Of a DNA stretch of 64,000 nucleotides, positions 54,418-64,000 are shown one piece after another (the stretch's first letter is position 1; every line of letters starts with the position of its first letter). Source of the stretch: Microbacterium sp. EYE_78 (GTDB taxonomy: Bacteria; Actinomycetota; Actinomycetes; Actinomycetales; Microbacteriaceae). The notes under the pieces are model-generated. The model saw only the letters and a program-made list of their open reading frames with translations, was not told where the DNA came from and made no database searches. Position numbers and translations under genes: made by a program. Where the stretch lies: assembly GCF_023149035.1 (NCBI RefSeq), contig NZ_JAHXMY010000001.1:1448462-1512461 (forward strand). The letters run 5' to 3'.

Positions 54418-54444
54418 CTGGCACTCGCGTTGCATGAGTGCCAG
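54418..54444 (+). promoter_or_regulatory. CIRCE operator 1 (HrcA site)
   Basis: CTGGCACTC (54418-54426), nine bases, GAGTGCCAG (54436-54444): a perfect 9-9-9 inverted repeat matching CIRCE (TTAGCACTC-N9-GAGTGCTAA) at its core GCACTC/GAGTGC. Confidence 0.9.
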
Positions 54445-54458
54445 CCTCGCCCTACACT
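54430..54458 (+). promoter_or_regulatory. groES promoter
   Basis: TTGCAT (54430-54435) and TACACT (54453-54458) with 17 bases between. The -35 box lies in the spacer of CIRCE 1, and the start point (about 54465) falls in CIRCE 2. Confidence 0.75.
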
Positions 54459-54463
54459 GGGCG

Positions 54464-54490
54464 TTAGCACTCTCGGTAAGCGAGTGCTGA
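54464..54490 (+). promoter_or_regulatory. CIRCE operator 2 (HrcA site)
   Basis: TTAGCACTC (54464-54472), nine bases, GAGTGCTGA (54482-54490). The left arm is exact CIRCE consensus and the right arm differs by one base. Confidence 0.92.
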
Positions 54491-54533
54491 TGAGTCTTGA
54501 AGCAGGACCCCACCAGCAAGAAAGAGGTAGACC

Positions 54534-54830
54534 GTGTCGGTTTCCATCAAGCCGCTCGAGGACCGCATCGTCATCCAGCAGGTCGAGGCCGAGCAGACCA
54601 CCGCAAGTGGCCTGGTCATCCCCGACACCGCCAAGGAGAAGCCCCAGGAGGGCGAGGTCGTGGCCGTGGGCCCCGGCCGCATCGACGACAACGGCAACCG
54701 CGTTCCGCTCGACGTCGCCGTCGGCGACCGCGTCCTGTACAGCAAGTACGGCGGCACCGAGGTCAAGTTCGGCGCCGACGAGTACCTGGTGCTGTCGGCA
54801 CGCGACGTCCTGGCGGTCGTCGTCCGCTGA
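54534..54830 (+). CDS. groES: Co-chaperonin GroES
   Basis: The product is 98 residues. GroES forms the heptameric lid of the GroEL folding chamber. Family features are [20 protein letters not shown], the mobile-loop [20 protein letters not shown], and [20 protein letters not shown]. The start is GTG 54534 with AGAGGT upstream. There is no groEL next to it, as in several Actinobacteria whose groEL lies elsewhere. Expression is under HrcA control, judged by two CIRCE operators bracketing the promoter, and ends at a perfect 16-bp hairpin 20 bases after the stop. Confidence 0.98.
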   Translation: MSVSIKPLEDRIVIQQVEAEQTTASGLVIPDTAKEKPQEGEVVAVGPGRIDDNGNRVPLDVAVGDRVLYSKYGGTEVKFGADEYLVLSARDVLAVVVR

Positions 54831-54850
54831 CATCCAGCCGCACGCACGCG

Positions 54851-54886
54851 AGAACGGCCCGGGAGCTTCGGCTCCCGGGCCGTTCT
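54851..54886 (+). terminator. groES terminator
   Basis: AGAACGGCCCGGGAGC (54851-54866) pairs perfectly with GCTCCCGGGCCGTTCT (54871-54886) around a TTCG tetraloop. Confidence 0.93.
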
Positions 54887-54966
54887 GTCGTCTCCCTGGC
54901 GGGATCCGGTCGATGATCGGCAGGATGCCGCCCGCCCCCTGGCATCCTCGGATGTCATGACCGTCG

Positions 54967-54972
54967 TAGGCT
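54967..54972 (+). promoter_or_regulatory. -10 box of leaderless rarD
   Basis: TAGGCT lies seven bases before ATG 54980. Confidence 0.5.
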
Positions 54973-54979
54973 CGTACTC

Positions 54980-55918
54980 ATGACACCCGAGCAGGCCGCG
55001 CGCGAGCACACCCTCGGCGGGGTGTACGTCTTCACCGCCTACCTGCTCTGGGGCTTCCTGCCGCTGTACTTCGTCGCGCTCACCCCGACAGGACCGTGGG
55101 AGGTCGTCGGCTGGCGCATCATCCTCAGTCTGGTGTTCTGCGTCGCCCTTCTCGCCGTCACTCGAGGATGGGGGCGCCTTGCCGCGCTCCTCCGCAACCG
55201 CCGGCTGGTGGGATGGACGGTCCTCGCGGGCGTCCTGATCTACATCAACTGGCAGACCTTCCTCATCGGGGCGCTCACGGGCCACGTCGTCGAGACGAGC
55301 CTGGGGTACTTCATCAATCCCATCGCGACCGTCCTGCTCGGCGTGATCGTCCTGCACGAGCGTCTGCGCCTGACGCAGTGGATCGCCATCGGGATCGCCG
55401 GGCTCGCCGTCGTCGTGATCATCGTCGGTCTCGGAACCGTGCCCTGGATCGCCCTCATCCTCGCGGTCACCTTCGCCGTCTACGGACTCGTCAAGAAGAA
55501 GATCGGGCCGTCGGTGGATGCGGTGAGCGGCCTGACGCTCGAGTCGCTGTGGCTCGTGCCGATCGCCGCCCTTCAGCTGATCATCGTCGGAGCGACGACC
55601 GGGCTGACGATCGGCGGGGCAGGTGCCGGGCACACGGTGCTGCTCCTGCTCGCCGGCGCCGTCACGGCCGTGCCGCTCCTCTTCTTCGCGTCGGGCGCCC
55701 GCCGTACGACGCTCACCGTGGTCGGCATCCTGCAGTTCATCGCGCCGATCCTGCAGTTCCTCATCGGCGTCCTCATCCTCCACGAGCCGATGCCGCTCGA
55801 GCGCTGGATCGGATTCGCGCTCGTCTGGGCCGCCGTGGCAGTCTTCACCGTCGACTCGGTCATCCACGCTCGACGCGCCCGTCAGGCGCTCGCCGCAGGC
55901 GTCGCGCAACCCGTCTGA
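54980..55918 (+). CDS. rarD: EamA family transporter RarD
   Basis: The product is 312 residues with ten membrane helices in two EamA halves. RarD marks are GVYVFTAYLLWGFLPLYF at the start, the ETSLGYFINP signature, and AVTAVPLLFFASGARR with TTLTVVGILQFIAPILQFLI late. The RarD subgroup is often called chloramphenicol-sensitive; its transported substrate is not settled. The start ATG 54980 is set by the leaderless -10 box. It stands alone between the groES terminator and livK. Confidence 0.93.
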   Translation: MTPEQAAREHTLGGVYVFTAYLLWGFLPLYFVALTPTGPWEVVGWRIILSLVFCVALLAVTRGWGRLAALLRNRRLVGWTVLAGVLIYINWQTFLIGALTGHVVETSLGYFINPIATVLLGVIVLHERLRLTQWIAIGIAGLAVVVIIVGLGTVPWIALILAVTFAVYGLVKKKIGPSVDAVSGLTLESLWLVPIAALQLIIVGATTGLTIGGAGAGHTVLLLLAGAVTAVPLLFFASGARRTTLTVVGILQFIAPILQFLIGVLILHEPMPLERWIGFALVWAAVAVFTVDSVIHARRARQALAAGVAQPV

Positions 55919-56064
55919 GCGGCCCTGTCCGCGCGTCCGTGGGAGCGCGACCACCTCGTTACACATCGTTAACGAACGGCAACATAAGCGAGACGGCCCG
56001 GCGGCTAGGTTGATCACACCGGGACGGTCCCGATCCGTCCCGTGCCACCACAGCAAGGAGCACA

Positions 56065-57420
56065 ATGAGCGTTCTCACCCGTTCGCGTGCCGCAAAGGTC
56101 ATGGGCGGCATCGCCCTGGTCGGTGCGAGCGCCCTGGTCCTGGCCGGATGTTCCGGCTCGACCACCCCGGCCGAAACCGGTAACGCCGAAGAGCCCGCAG
56201 GGTTCGACTTCCCGGTCAACTGCGACGAAGCGGAACCGGCGTCGTACACCCCGGAGTACACCTCGACCTCCGAAGGACCGGCGACGGACCTCGAGTACAC
56301 GATCGGCACCGCGCTGCCCGTGACCGGCAACCTCGCCTTCCTCGGCCCGCCCGAGATCGCGGGCACCGAGCTCGCCGCATCCGAGGTCAACGAGGCCGCC
56401 AAGGGCGTCACCATCAACCTGGTCCAGGGCGACTCGGGCGACACCGACAACAAGGCCTACGAGACCGAGATCCCGCGCCTCCTCGGCGCCGGCGCGACCG
56501 CCATCATCGGCGCCGCGTCCTCGGGCACGTCGCTGCAGTTCATCGACCAGGTCATCGCGGCCGACGCCATCCAGTTCTCGCCCGCGAACACCTCGGCGGC
56601 CTTCACCGGCTACGAGGACAACGGCCTGTACTGGCGCACCGCCCCGTCGGACACCCTGCAGGGCGAGGTGCTCGGCAACCTGGTTGCGAACGACGGCAAC
56701 GAGACGCTCGGCATGATCATCCTGAACGACTCCTACGGCACCGGCCTGGCGTGCTTCACGAAGACCGCGTTCGAGAACGCCGGCGGCGAGGTCGTCTCGG
56801 CGGCCCTCTACAACACCGGTGACACGAACTTCTCGGCGCAGGTCGAGGACGTGCTCGCGGCCGACCCCGACGCGATCGCCCTGATCACGTTCGAAGAGGT
56901 CAAGACCATCATCCCCGAGCTCGTCGGCGCCGACTTCCCGTCGGACAAGATGTACCTCGTGGACGGCAACCTCTCGAACTTCGGCGACGAGTTCGAGGCG
57001 GGCACCATGACCGGCGCGAAGGGCACCTACCCCGCTGTCGACCCCGACAGCATCACCGCATTCCGTGAAGAGCTCCAGACGTTCTGGACGGGTGAGGGCA
57101 ACGCCGAGCTGACCGACTTCACGTACGCCCCCGAGTCGTACGACGCAGTCATCCTGCTCGCACTCGCTGCGCTCGAGGCGGGCTCCGCCGAAGGCCCCGA
57201 CGTGGCTGCGCACCTGCAGAACGTGTCGGGCACCAACGACGGCACGAAGTGCACCACGTTCGCCGAGTGCGCCGACATCATCAACTCCGGTGAGGTCGCG
57301 GACTACGACGGCGTCTCGGGCTCGATCAAGTTCGACGAGGTCGGCGACCCGACCGAGGCGACGATCGGCATCTTCGAGTACGGCGACGACAACAACAACA
57401 CCTTCGTCAGCCTCGGCTGA
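56065..57420 (+). CDS. livK: ABC transporter substrate-binding lipoprotein (branched-chain amino acid type)
   Basis: The product is 451 residues: a lipoprotein signal with lipobox LAGC (Cys29), then a periplasmic-binding type I fold of the LivK/amide family: TIGTALPVTGNLAFLGPPEI, then AGATAIIGAASSGTSLQFID and FSPANTS (ligand-contact region). Four later cysteines (LACF, KCTTFAECAD) may form disulfides. A -10 box TAGGTT (56006-56011) and a binding site GGAGCAC lie upstream. The four transporter genes livHMGF are on the opposite strand just downstream, facing it, with hairpins between. Ligand may be leucine-type amino acids or an amide/urea; unresolved. Confidence 0.9.
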   Translation: MSVLTRSRAAKVMGGIALVGASALVLAGCSGSTTPAETGNAEEPAGFDFPVNCDEAEPASYTPEYTSTSEGPATDLEYTIGTALPVTGNLAFLGPPEIAGTELAASEVNEAAKGVTINLVQGDSGDTDNKAYETEIPRLLGAGATAIIGAASSGTSLQFIDQVIAADAIQFSPANTSAAFTGYEDNGLYWRTAPSDTLQGEVLGNLVANDGNETLGMIILNDSYGTGLACFTKTAFENAGGEVVSAALYNTGDTNFSAQVEDVLAADPDAIALITFEEVKTIIPELVGADFPSDKMYLVDGNLSNFGDEFEAGTMTGAKGTYPAVDPDSITAFREELQTFWTGEGNAELTDFTYAPESYDAVILLALAALEAGSAEGPDVAAHLQNVSGTNDGTKCTTFAECADIINSGEVADYDGVSGSIKFDEVGDPTEATIGIFEYGDDNNNTFVSLG

Positions 57421-57436
57421 TCCGTTCCGACGGAAC

Positions 57437-57472
57437 ACAGGCGGCCCCGGTCTTCGGACCGGGGCCGCCTGT
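57437..57472 (+). terminator. livK terminator
   Basis: ACAGGCGGCCCCGGTC (57437-57452) pairs perfectly with GACCGGGGCCGCCTGT (57457-57472) around a TTCG tetraloop. Confidence 0.93.
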
Positions 57473-57671
57473 TCGTGCGCCCGCCGTCGGCATCCTCCCC
57501 TTCGGTGTTGATCGCCGACACCGCGGTGCGACTCGCTGTTCCGCCTGCCGCAGACGACGGCGCCCTGCGGTGTGTCGTGACAGGGGAGGATGCCAGGGCC
57601 ACAGGCGCGCCTGCCGTCGCCGCACGGCGCTACGCAACGCCGCACAGCGCCGAACCTCAGCCCCAACGCGA

Positions 57672-57701
57672 AGCGCCCCCACCCGGACGGGTGAGGGCGC
57701 T
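57672..57701 (-). terminator. livHMGF operon terminator
   Basis: AGCGCCCCCACCC (57672-57684) pairs with GGGTGAGGGCGCT (57689-57701) with one mismatch, 13 bases after the minus-strand livF stop. Confidence 0.75.
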
Positions 57702-57713
57702 GTCGTGGTGCTG

Positions 57714-58481
57714 TCAGGTGCCGAGCGTGCCCAGGTAGAGGCCGATGACCTTCGGGTCGTTCAGCAGCTCGCGACCGGTGCCCGTGTAGGCGTCACGGCC
57801 CTGGTCGAGGACGTACCCTCGGTCGCAGATCTGCAGGCAGCGACGCGCGTTCTGCTCGACCATGATGGTCGTCACGCCGGCCTTGTTGATCTCCGAGACC
57901 CGCAGGAACGCCTCGTCCTGGCGCGACGGCGACAGACCGGCGGAGGGCTCGTCGAGCAGCAGCACGTAGGGGTCCATCATGAGCGCACGGCCCATGGCCA
58001 CCATCTGACGCTCACCACCCGAGAGCGAACCCGCCCGCTGCTGCAGACGCTTGGCCAGGTCGGGGAAGATCGACGTCACGAAGTCGATCCGTTCGCTGAC
58101 GACCTTCGGCCGCTGGTACGCGCCCATCTGCAGATTCTCGGCGATCGACAGGCTCGGGAACACGTTGTTCGTCTGCGGGACGAAGCCGACGCCCTTGGCG
58201 ACCAGCTTGTTCGCGCGAAGCCCCGTGATCTCCTCGCCGTTGAGCACGACGGCGCCGGAGCGGATCTTCACCTGCCCGAAGATGGCCTTCAGCATCGTGG
58301 ACTTGCCGGCGCCATTGGGGCCGATGATCCCGATCAGCTCGCCCTTCGCGGCGGTCAGGTTCGCGCCGTTGAGGATGTTCACCCCCGGCAGGTACCCGGC
58401 GTGGACGTCCCGGAGCTCGACGACGTTCTCGCCCGGTGCGGTCGTGGTCGCGCCCGTGGGGGATGCGGCGGTGTCGCTCAC
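57714..58481 (-). CDS. livF: ABC transporter ATP-binding protein LivF
   Basis: The product is 255 residues. Walker A GPNGAGKST is at 54-62, the signature is LSGGERQMVAMGRA, and Walker B is VLLLDEPSAGLSP followed by the H/Q-loop region VEQNARR, which is typical of LivF (Q-N-A-x2). It is one of two nucleotide-binding subunits of the LivHMGF importer. Start GTG 58481 overlaps the livG stop. Last gene of the operon. Confidence 0.95.
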   Translation of the reverse strand: MSDTAASPTGATTTAPGENVVELRDVHAGYLPGVNILNGANLTAAKGELIGIIGPNGAGKSTMLKAIFGQVKIRSGAVVLNGEEITGLRANKLVAKGVGFVPQTNNVFPSLSIAENLQMGAYQRPKVVSERIDFVTSIFPDLAKRLQQRAGSLSGGERQMVAMGRALMMDPYVLLLDEPSAGLSPSRQDEAFLRVSEINKAGVTTIMVEQNARRCLQICDRGYVLDQGRDAYTGTGRELLNDPKVIGLYLGTLGT

Positions 58482-59506
58482 TTGTTCTCCTCCGAGTCCG
58501 AGCGGGGTGCAGGGGTGCCGGGCGCCGACGAGTCCTCCGCGGCGTGCGTCGTGGCGTCGGCCTCGACGGCATCCTGCAGCTCGTGCTGAGCCTGCAGGAG
58601 TTCCTCCGCCTCGGCGGTCAGCTCACCCTCGTATCGGCCCGTCACGACGCCGAGGTCGACGTCCTGGTGGGCGCCGAGGTAGGCGTCGATCACGGCCTGT
58701 TCCTTCATGACGGTGTCGGGCGGACCCTCGGCCACGACCTTGCCCTCGGCCATCACGATGACCCAGTCCGCGATGTGCCGCACCATGTGCATGTCGTGCT
58801 CGACGAAGAGGACCGTCATGCCGAGGTCCTTCAGGTCGAGGATGTGATCGAGCAGCGACTGCGTGAGCGCCGGGTTCACACCGGCCATCGGCTCGTCGAG
58901 CATGACGAGGGTCGGGTCGCTCATCAGGGCGCGAGCCATCTCGAGGAGCTTGCGCTGCCCGCCCGAGAGCGAGGCCGCGAAGTCCTTCTCCTTGGCGTCG
59001 AGCTTGAACCGCGCGAGCAGGCCGCGGGCCTTCTCCTCGATCTCGGCCTCCTGCTTCTTCCAGAGGAAGGGGAGGATGCCGCGCCAGATGGACTCGCCGC
59101 CCTGTCCGGGGGCGCCGAGCTTCATGTTCTCGAGCACGGTCAGCAGGCCGAGCGACTTCGTGAGCTGGAAGGTGCGCACCTGCCCCATGCGCGCCGTCTT
59201 GAACGCGGGGATGCCGGCGAGGTTCTGCCCGTCGAAGGACCACTGCCCCTCGTTCGGCTTGTCGAAGCCGGTCAGCAGGTTGAACAGCGTCGTCTTGCCG
59301 GCCCCGTTGGGGCCGATGAGCGCCGTGATGGCGTTCCTCGGGATCTCGACGTGGTCGACGTCGACGGCCGTGAGACCGCCGAAGACGCGCTTGACGCCGT
59401 CGGCGACGATGATCGGGTCGACCTTCTCCACGCCGGGGCGGACCTCGCCCTTGTGCAGTCCGGTGGACTTCGGTCGGGGTGCCGGGGGCACGATGTCAGC
59501 GGACAA
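58478..59506 (-). CDS. livG: ABC transporter ATP-binding protein LivG
   Basis: The product is 342 residues, longer than typical LivG (about 255) by a 30-residue N-terminus and a 55-residue acidic tail rich in Glu/Ala. Walker A GPNGAGKTT is at 65-73, the signature is LSGGQRKLLEMARALM, and Walker B is LVMLDEPMAGVNP, followed by FVEHDMHMV, diagnostic of LivG. Start TTG 59506 has AAGGAG eight bases upstream and overlaps the livM end by 11 nt. The tail has no known counterpart. Confidence 0.93.
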   Translation of the reverse strand: MSADIVPPAPRPKSTGLHKGEVRPGVEKVDPIIVADGVKRVFGGLTAVDVDHVEIPRNAITALIGPNGAGKTTLFNLLTGFDKPNEGQWSFDGQNLAGIPAFKTARMGQVRTFQLTKSLGLLTVLENMKLGAPGQGGESIWRGILPFLWKKQEAEIEEKARGLLARFKLDAKEKDFAASLSGGQRKLLEMARALMSDPTLVMLDEPMAGVNPALTQSLLDHILDLKDLGMTVLFVEHDMHMVRHIADWVIVMAEGKVVAEGPPDTVMKEQAVIDAYLGAHQDVDLGVVTGRYEGELTAEAEELLQAQHELQDAVEADATTHAAEDSSAPGTPAPRSDSEENK

Positions 59507-60476
59507 AGGTCAGCTCCTTCTTGCTGCCCAGGATGCCCTGGGGGCGGAAGATCACCAGCAGCATCAGCGCGACGCCCACGAGGACGAAGACGAGCATCTG
59601 GCTCTGCTCGGCCGTGAGGAACGGCAGCCAGCCGATGTTCACGAGTGCGGGCAGGAGGTTCGACAGGAACGCACGGACGACCCAGAACAGCACGGCGCCG
59701 AGGACCGGGCCGAAGATCGTCGCGGCGCCGCCGAGGAGGAGGGCGGTCCACACGTAGAACGTCTGCGAGGTGACGTACACGTTTGGGTTCACATTCGTAC
59801 CCATCGCCGTCACGATGCCGCCGGCGGCGATGATCACACCACCGACGATGAGCGCCTGCATCTTGAAGGCGAAGACGTTCTTGCCGAGCGAGCGCACGGC
59901 GTCCTCGTCCTCGCGGATGCCTCGGATCACGCGGCCCCAGGGGCTGCTCATCAGCAGCCAGACGAGCAGCACGACGATCGCGATCGTGATGATGCCGACG
60001 ATGATGACCCACCACTGGTCGGACTGGTAGGTCCACGGCCCGAATCCGTAGCGGCCGCGCGGCAGCGGGTTGCTGGCGCGGAAGTTCGCCTGGAAGCCCG
60101 AGAGGCCATCGGCCGATCCCGTCGTCTCGCGGAACGTCGAGGTGAGGAACAGCAGCCGGACGACCTCCGCGGCCGCGATGGTGACGATCGCGAGATAGTC
60201 ACCGCGCAGGCGAAGGGTCGGGATGCCCATCACGAGCGAGAAGAGCACCGCCCCGACGAGGCCGACGAGGGCGGCGACGAACCAGGGGAGCTGGAAGGTC
60301 AGCGTCGAGATCGCGAATCCGTAGGCGCCGATCGCCATGAAGCCGGCGACACCCATGTTGAGCAGGCCCGCGAAGCCGAAGTGGACCGAGAGGCCGATCG
60401 CGGCGAGCACGAAGCCGAGCGTGACGGGCGAGAGGATCTGCGCCGCCGTGTTGTTGAGGATCTGCAGGAAGTCCAT
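59496..60476 (-). CDS. livM: Branched-chain amino acid ABC transporter permease LivM
   Basis: The product is 326 residues with about eight to nine membrane helices. Permease features are GFAGLLNMGVAGFMAIGAYG near the N-terminus, GIPTLRLRGDYLAIVTIAAA, and the cytoplasmic coupling segment SPWGRVIRGIREDEDAVRSL. It pairs with LivH. The start is ATG 60476, seven bases after the livH stop. Confidence 0.94.
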   Translation of the reverse strand: MDFLQILNNTAAQILSPVTLGFVLAAIGLSVHFGFAGLLNMGVAGFMAIGAYGFAISTLTFQLPWFVAALVGLVGAVLFSLVMGIPTLRLRGDYLAIVTIAAAEVVRLLFLTSTFRETTGSADGLSGFQANFRASNPLPRGRYGFGPWTYQSDQWWVIIVGIITIAIVVLLVWLLMSSPWGRVIRGIREDEDAVRSLGKNVFAFKMQALIVGGVIIAAGGIVTAMGTNVNPNVYVTSQTFYVWTALLLGGAATIFGPVLGAVLFWVVRAFLSNLLPALVNIGWLPFLTAEQSQMLVFVLVGVALMLLVIFRPQGILGSKKELTFVR

Positions 60477-60482
60477 GAGCCG

Positions 60483-63569
<3,087 letters not shown>

Positions 63570-63611
63570 GGCGGGACTGCGCGTCCGACACGCCCGGGAT
63601 GCATGCCTGAT

Positions 63612-63640
63612 TTGCCGGACCCGCAATCCCCGCGTAACTT
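63612..63640 (+). promoter_or_regulatory. Candidate rrn promoter P1
   Basis: TTGCCG (63612-63617) and TAACTT (63635-63640) are 17 bases apart, upstream of the rRNA leader. Confidence 0.45.
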
Positions 63641-63835
63641 ATTACTTGTTCGCCCCACAGGGAAGAGCGAGAGGCCGAGAGGCCCGCCGCCCTCAAGCTG
63701 GCGAACGAATCCACTCCAAGAAGAAACAGTCGCTCCGCGCCTGGGTCTGACCTCTGGTCTAGGACGTGGATGCCTGGACGTTCGAGCCCGACGTCATCCG
63801 GCACACAGTGGTCTTCGGATCACGGCGTGTCGCGT

Positions 63836-63864
63836 TTGACGCCCTGCGAGATGCGTCCTAAGGT
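63836..63864 (+). promoter_or_regulatory. Candidate rrn promoter P2
   Basis: TTGACG (63836-63841) and TAAGGT (63859-63864) are 17 bases apart. The -35 box is nearly consensus. Start about 63871. Confidence 0.7.
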
Positions 63865-63870
63865 AGAGAA

Positions 63871-64000
63871 GTTGCCTCACTACGAAGCCCTGCGGGGTGG
63901 TGTGGGAGCGTCCGATCCTTGAGAACTCAACAGCGTGCACTTGTCAAATGCCAAATAACCTCGATCTCAGTTTTGGCTGAGGTGAGATTCCTTTGGATCA
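63871..64000 (+). ncRNA. 16S rRNA operon leader (partial)
   Basis: The sequence is not coding and carries CCTTGAGAACTCAACAGCGT followed by GCAC, a recurrent element just upstream of 16S rRNA in Actinobacteria. CTCAG/CTGAG flanking TTTTGG (about 63966-63981) can form a small hairpin of a processing stem. The window ends at TTTGGATCA, so the mature 16S gene should start within a few dozen bases beyond it. This identification is from memory of the leader element. Confidence 0.7.

Noticed and set aside
53622..54424. Upstream extension of the Hsp70-like gene to 54424
   Set aside because: The added residues have no Hsp70 similarity; GTG 54226 has a ribosome binding site and gives the phosphate-1 loop at the expected distance.

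Overview
The window is high-GC actinobacterial DNA, most likely from Microbacterium or a close relative in Microbacteriaceae. This rests on conserved neighbourhoods (rplM-rpsI-glmM; acpS-alr-tsaE-tsaB-rimI-tsaD; a lone groES with no groEL beside it; guaB next to an rRNA leader), on many genes whose -10 box sits 6-7 nt before the start codon (leaderless mRNAs), and on protein types typical of the family. It is chromosomal. I found no plasmid, phage, transposase, integrase, tRNA or CRISPR signature.

Layout. 1-4.7 kb: the end of an exopolysaccharide cluster (flippase, Wzy-type polymerase, two glycosyltransferase-type genes) with visibly lower G+C. 4.7-7.2 kb: rplM, rpsI and glmM. 7.2-8.4 kb: a small inserted segment with a lipoprotein gene and a frameshifted acyltransferase remnant, bounded by two copies of the glmM 3' end. 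8.7-18 kb: mixed accessory and housekeeping genes (TetR, SDR, acyltransferase, glutamate-cysteine ligase family, DUF222-HNH, CsbD, a degenerate histidine kinase). 18-23 kb: a very large secreted repeat protein. 23-36 kb: a GMC oxidoreductase with an unusual hydrolase fusion, SDR, Ppx/GppA, GH5 cellulase, coaA, VanZ, CAP, glmS and UDP-glucose dehydrogenase. 36-42.3 kb: CPBP protease, low-molecular-weight phosphatase, and the acpS-alr-tsaEB-rimI-tsaD run.

43.7-54.2 kb is the most unusual region: an IniBAC-like locus. On the plus strand lie a 498-residue protein built largely of Asp-Asn-Ser triplets and two dynamin-like GTPases (IniA- and IniC-like). On the minus strand lies a tightly coupled operon of a short Hsp70-like ATPase, a large LuxR-type ATPase regulator, an IniB N-terminal-domain protein and a four-helix membrane protein. 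The Asn/Asp/Ser protein and the IniB-like protein share a 77-residue gap-free module (43 identical positions by my count), which ties the two arms together.

54.2-64 kb: groES behind a promoter flanked by two CIRCE (HrcA) operators, rarD, a branched-chain amino acid-type ABC transporter (livK facing livHMGF; LivH carries an extra N-terminal extracytoplasmic domain), guaB, and two candidate rrn promoters with a leader running to the window edge, where 16S rRNA should start.

In function, the window combines cell-envelope precursor supply (glmS, glmM, alr, ugd, polysaccharide genes), tRNA t6A modification (tsaBDE), translation genes, nutrient uptake and an envelope-stress-type membrane-remodelling locus. 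Start codons were revised wherever a ribosome binding site, stop-start overlap or leaderless -10 box favoured a different start.
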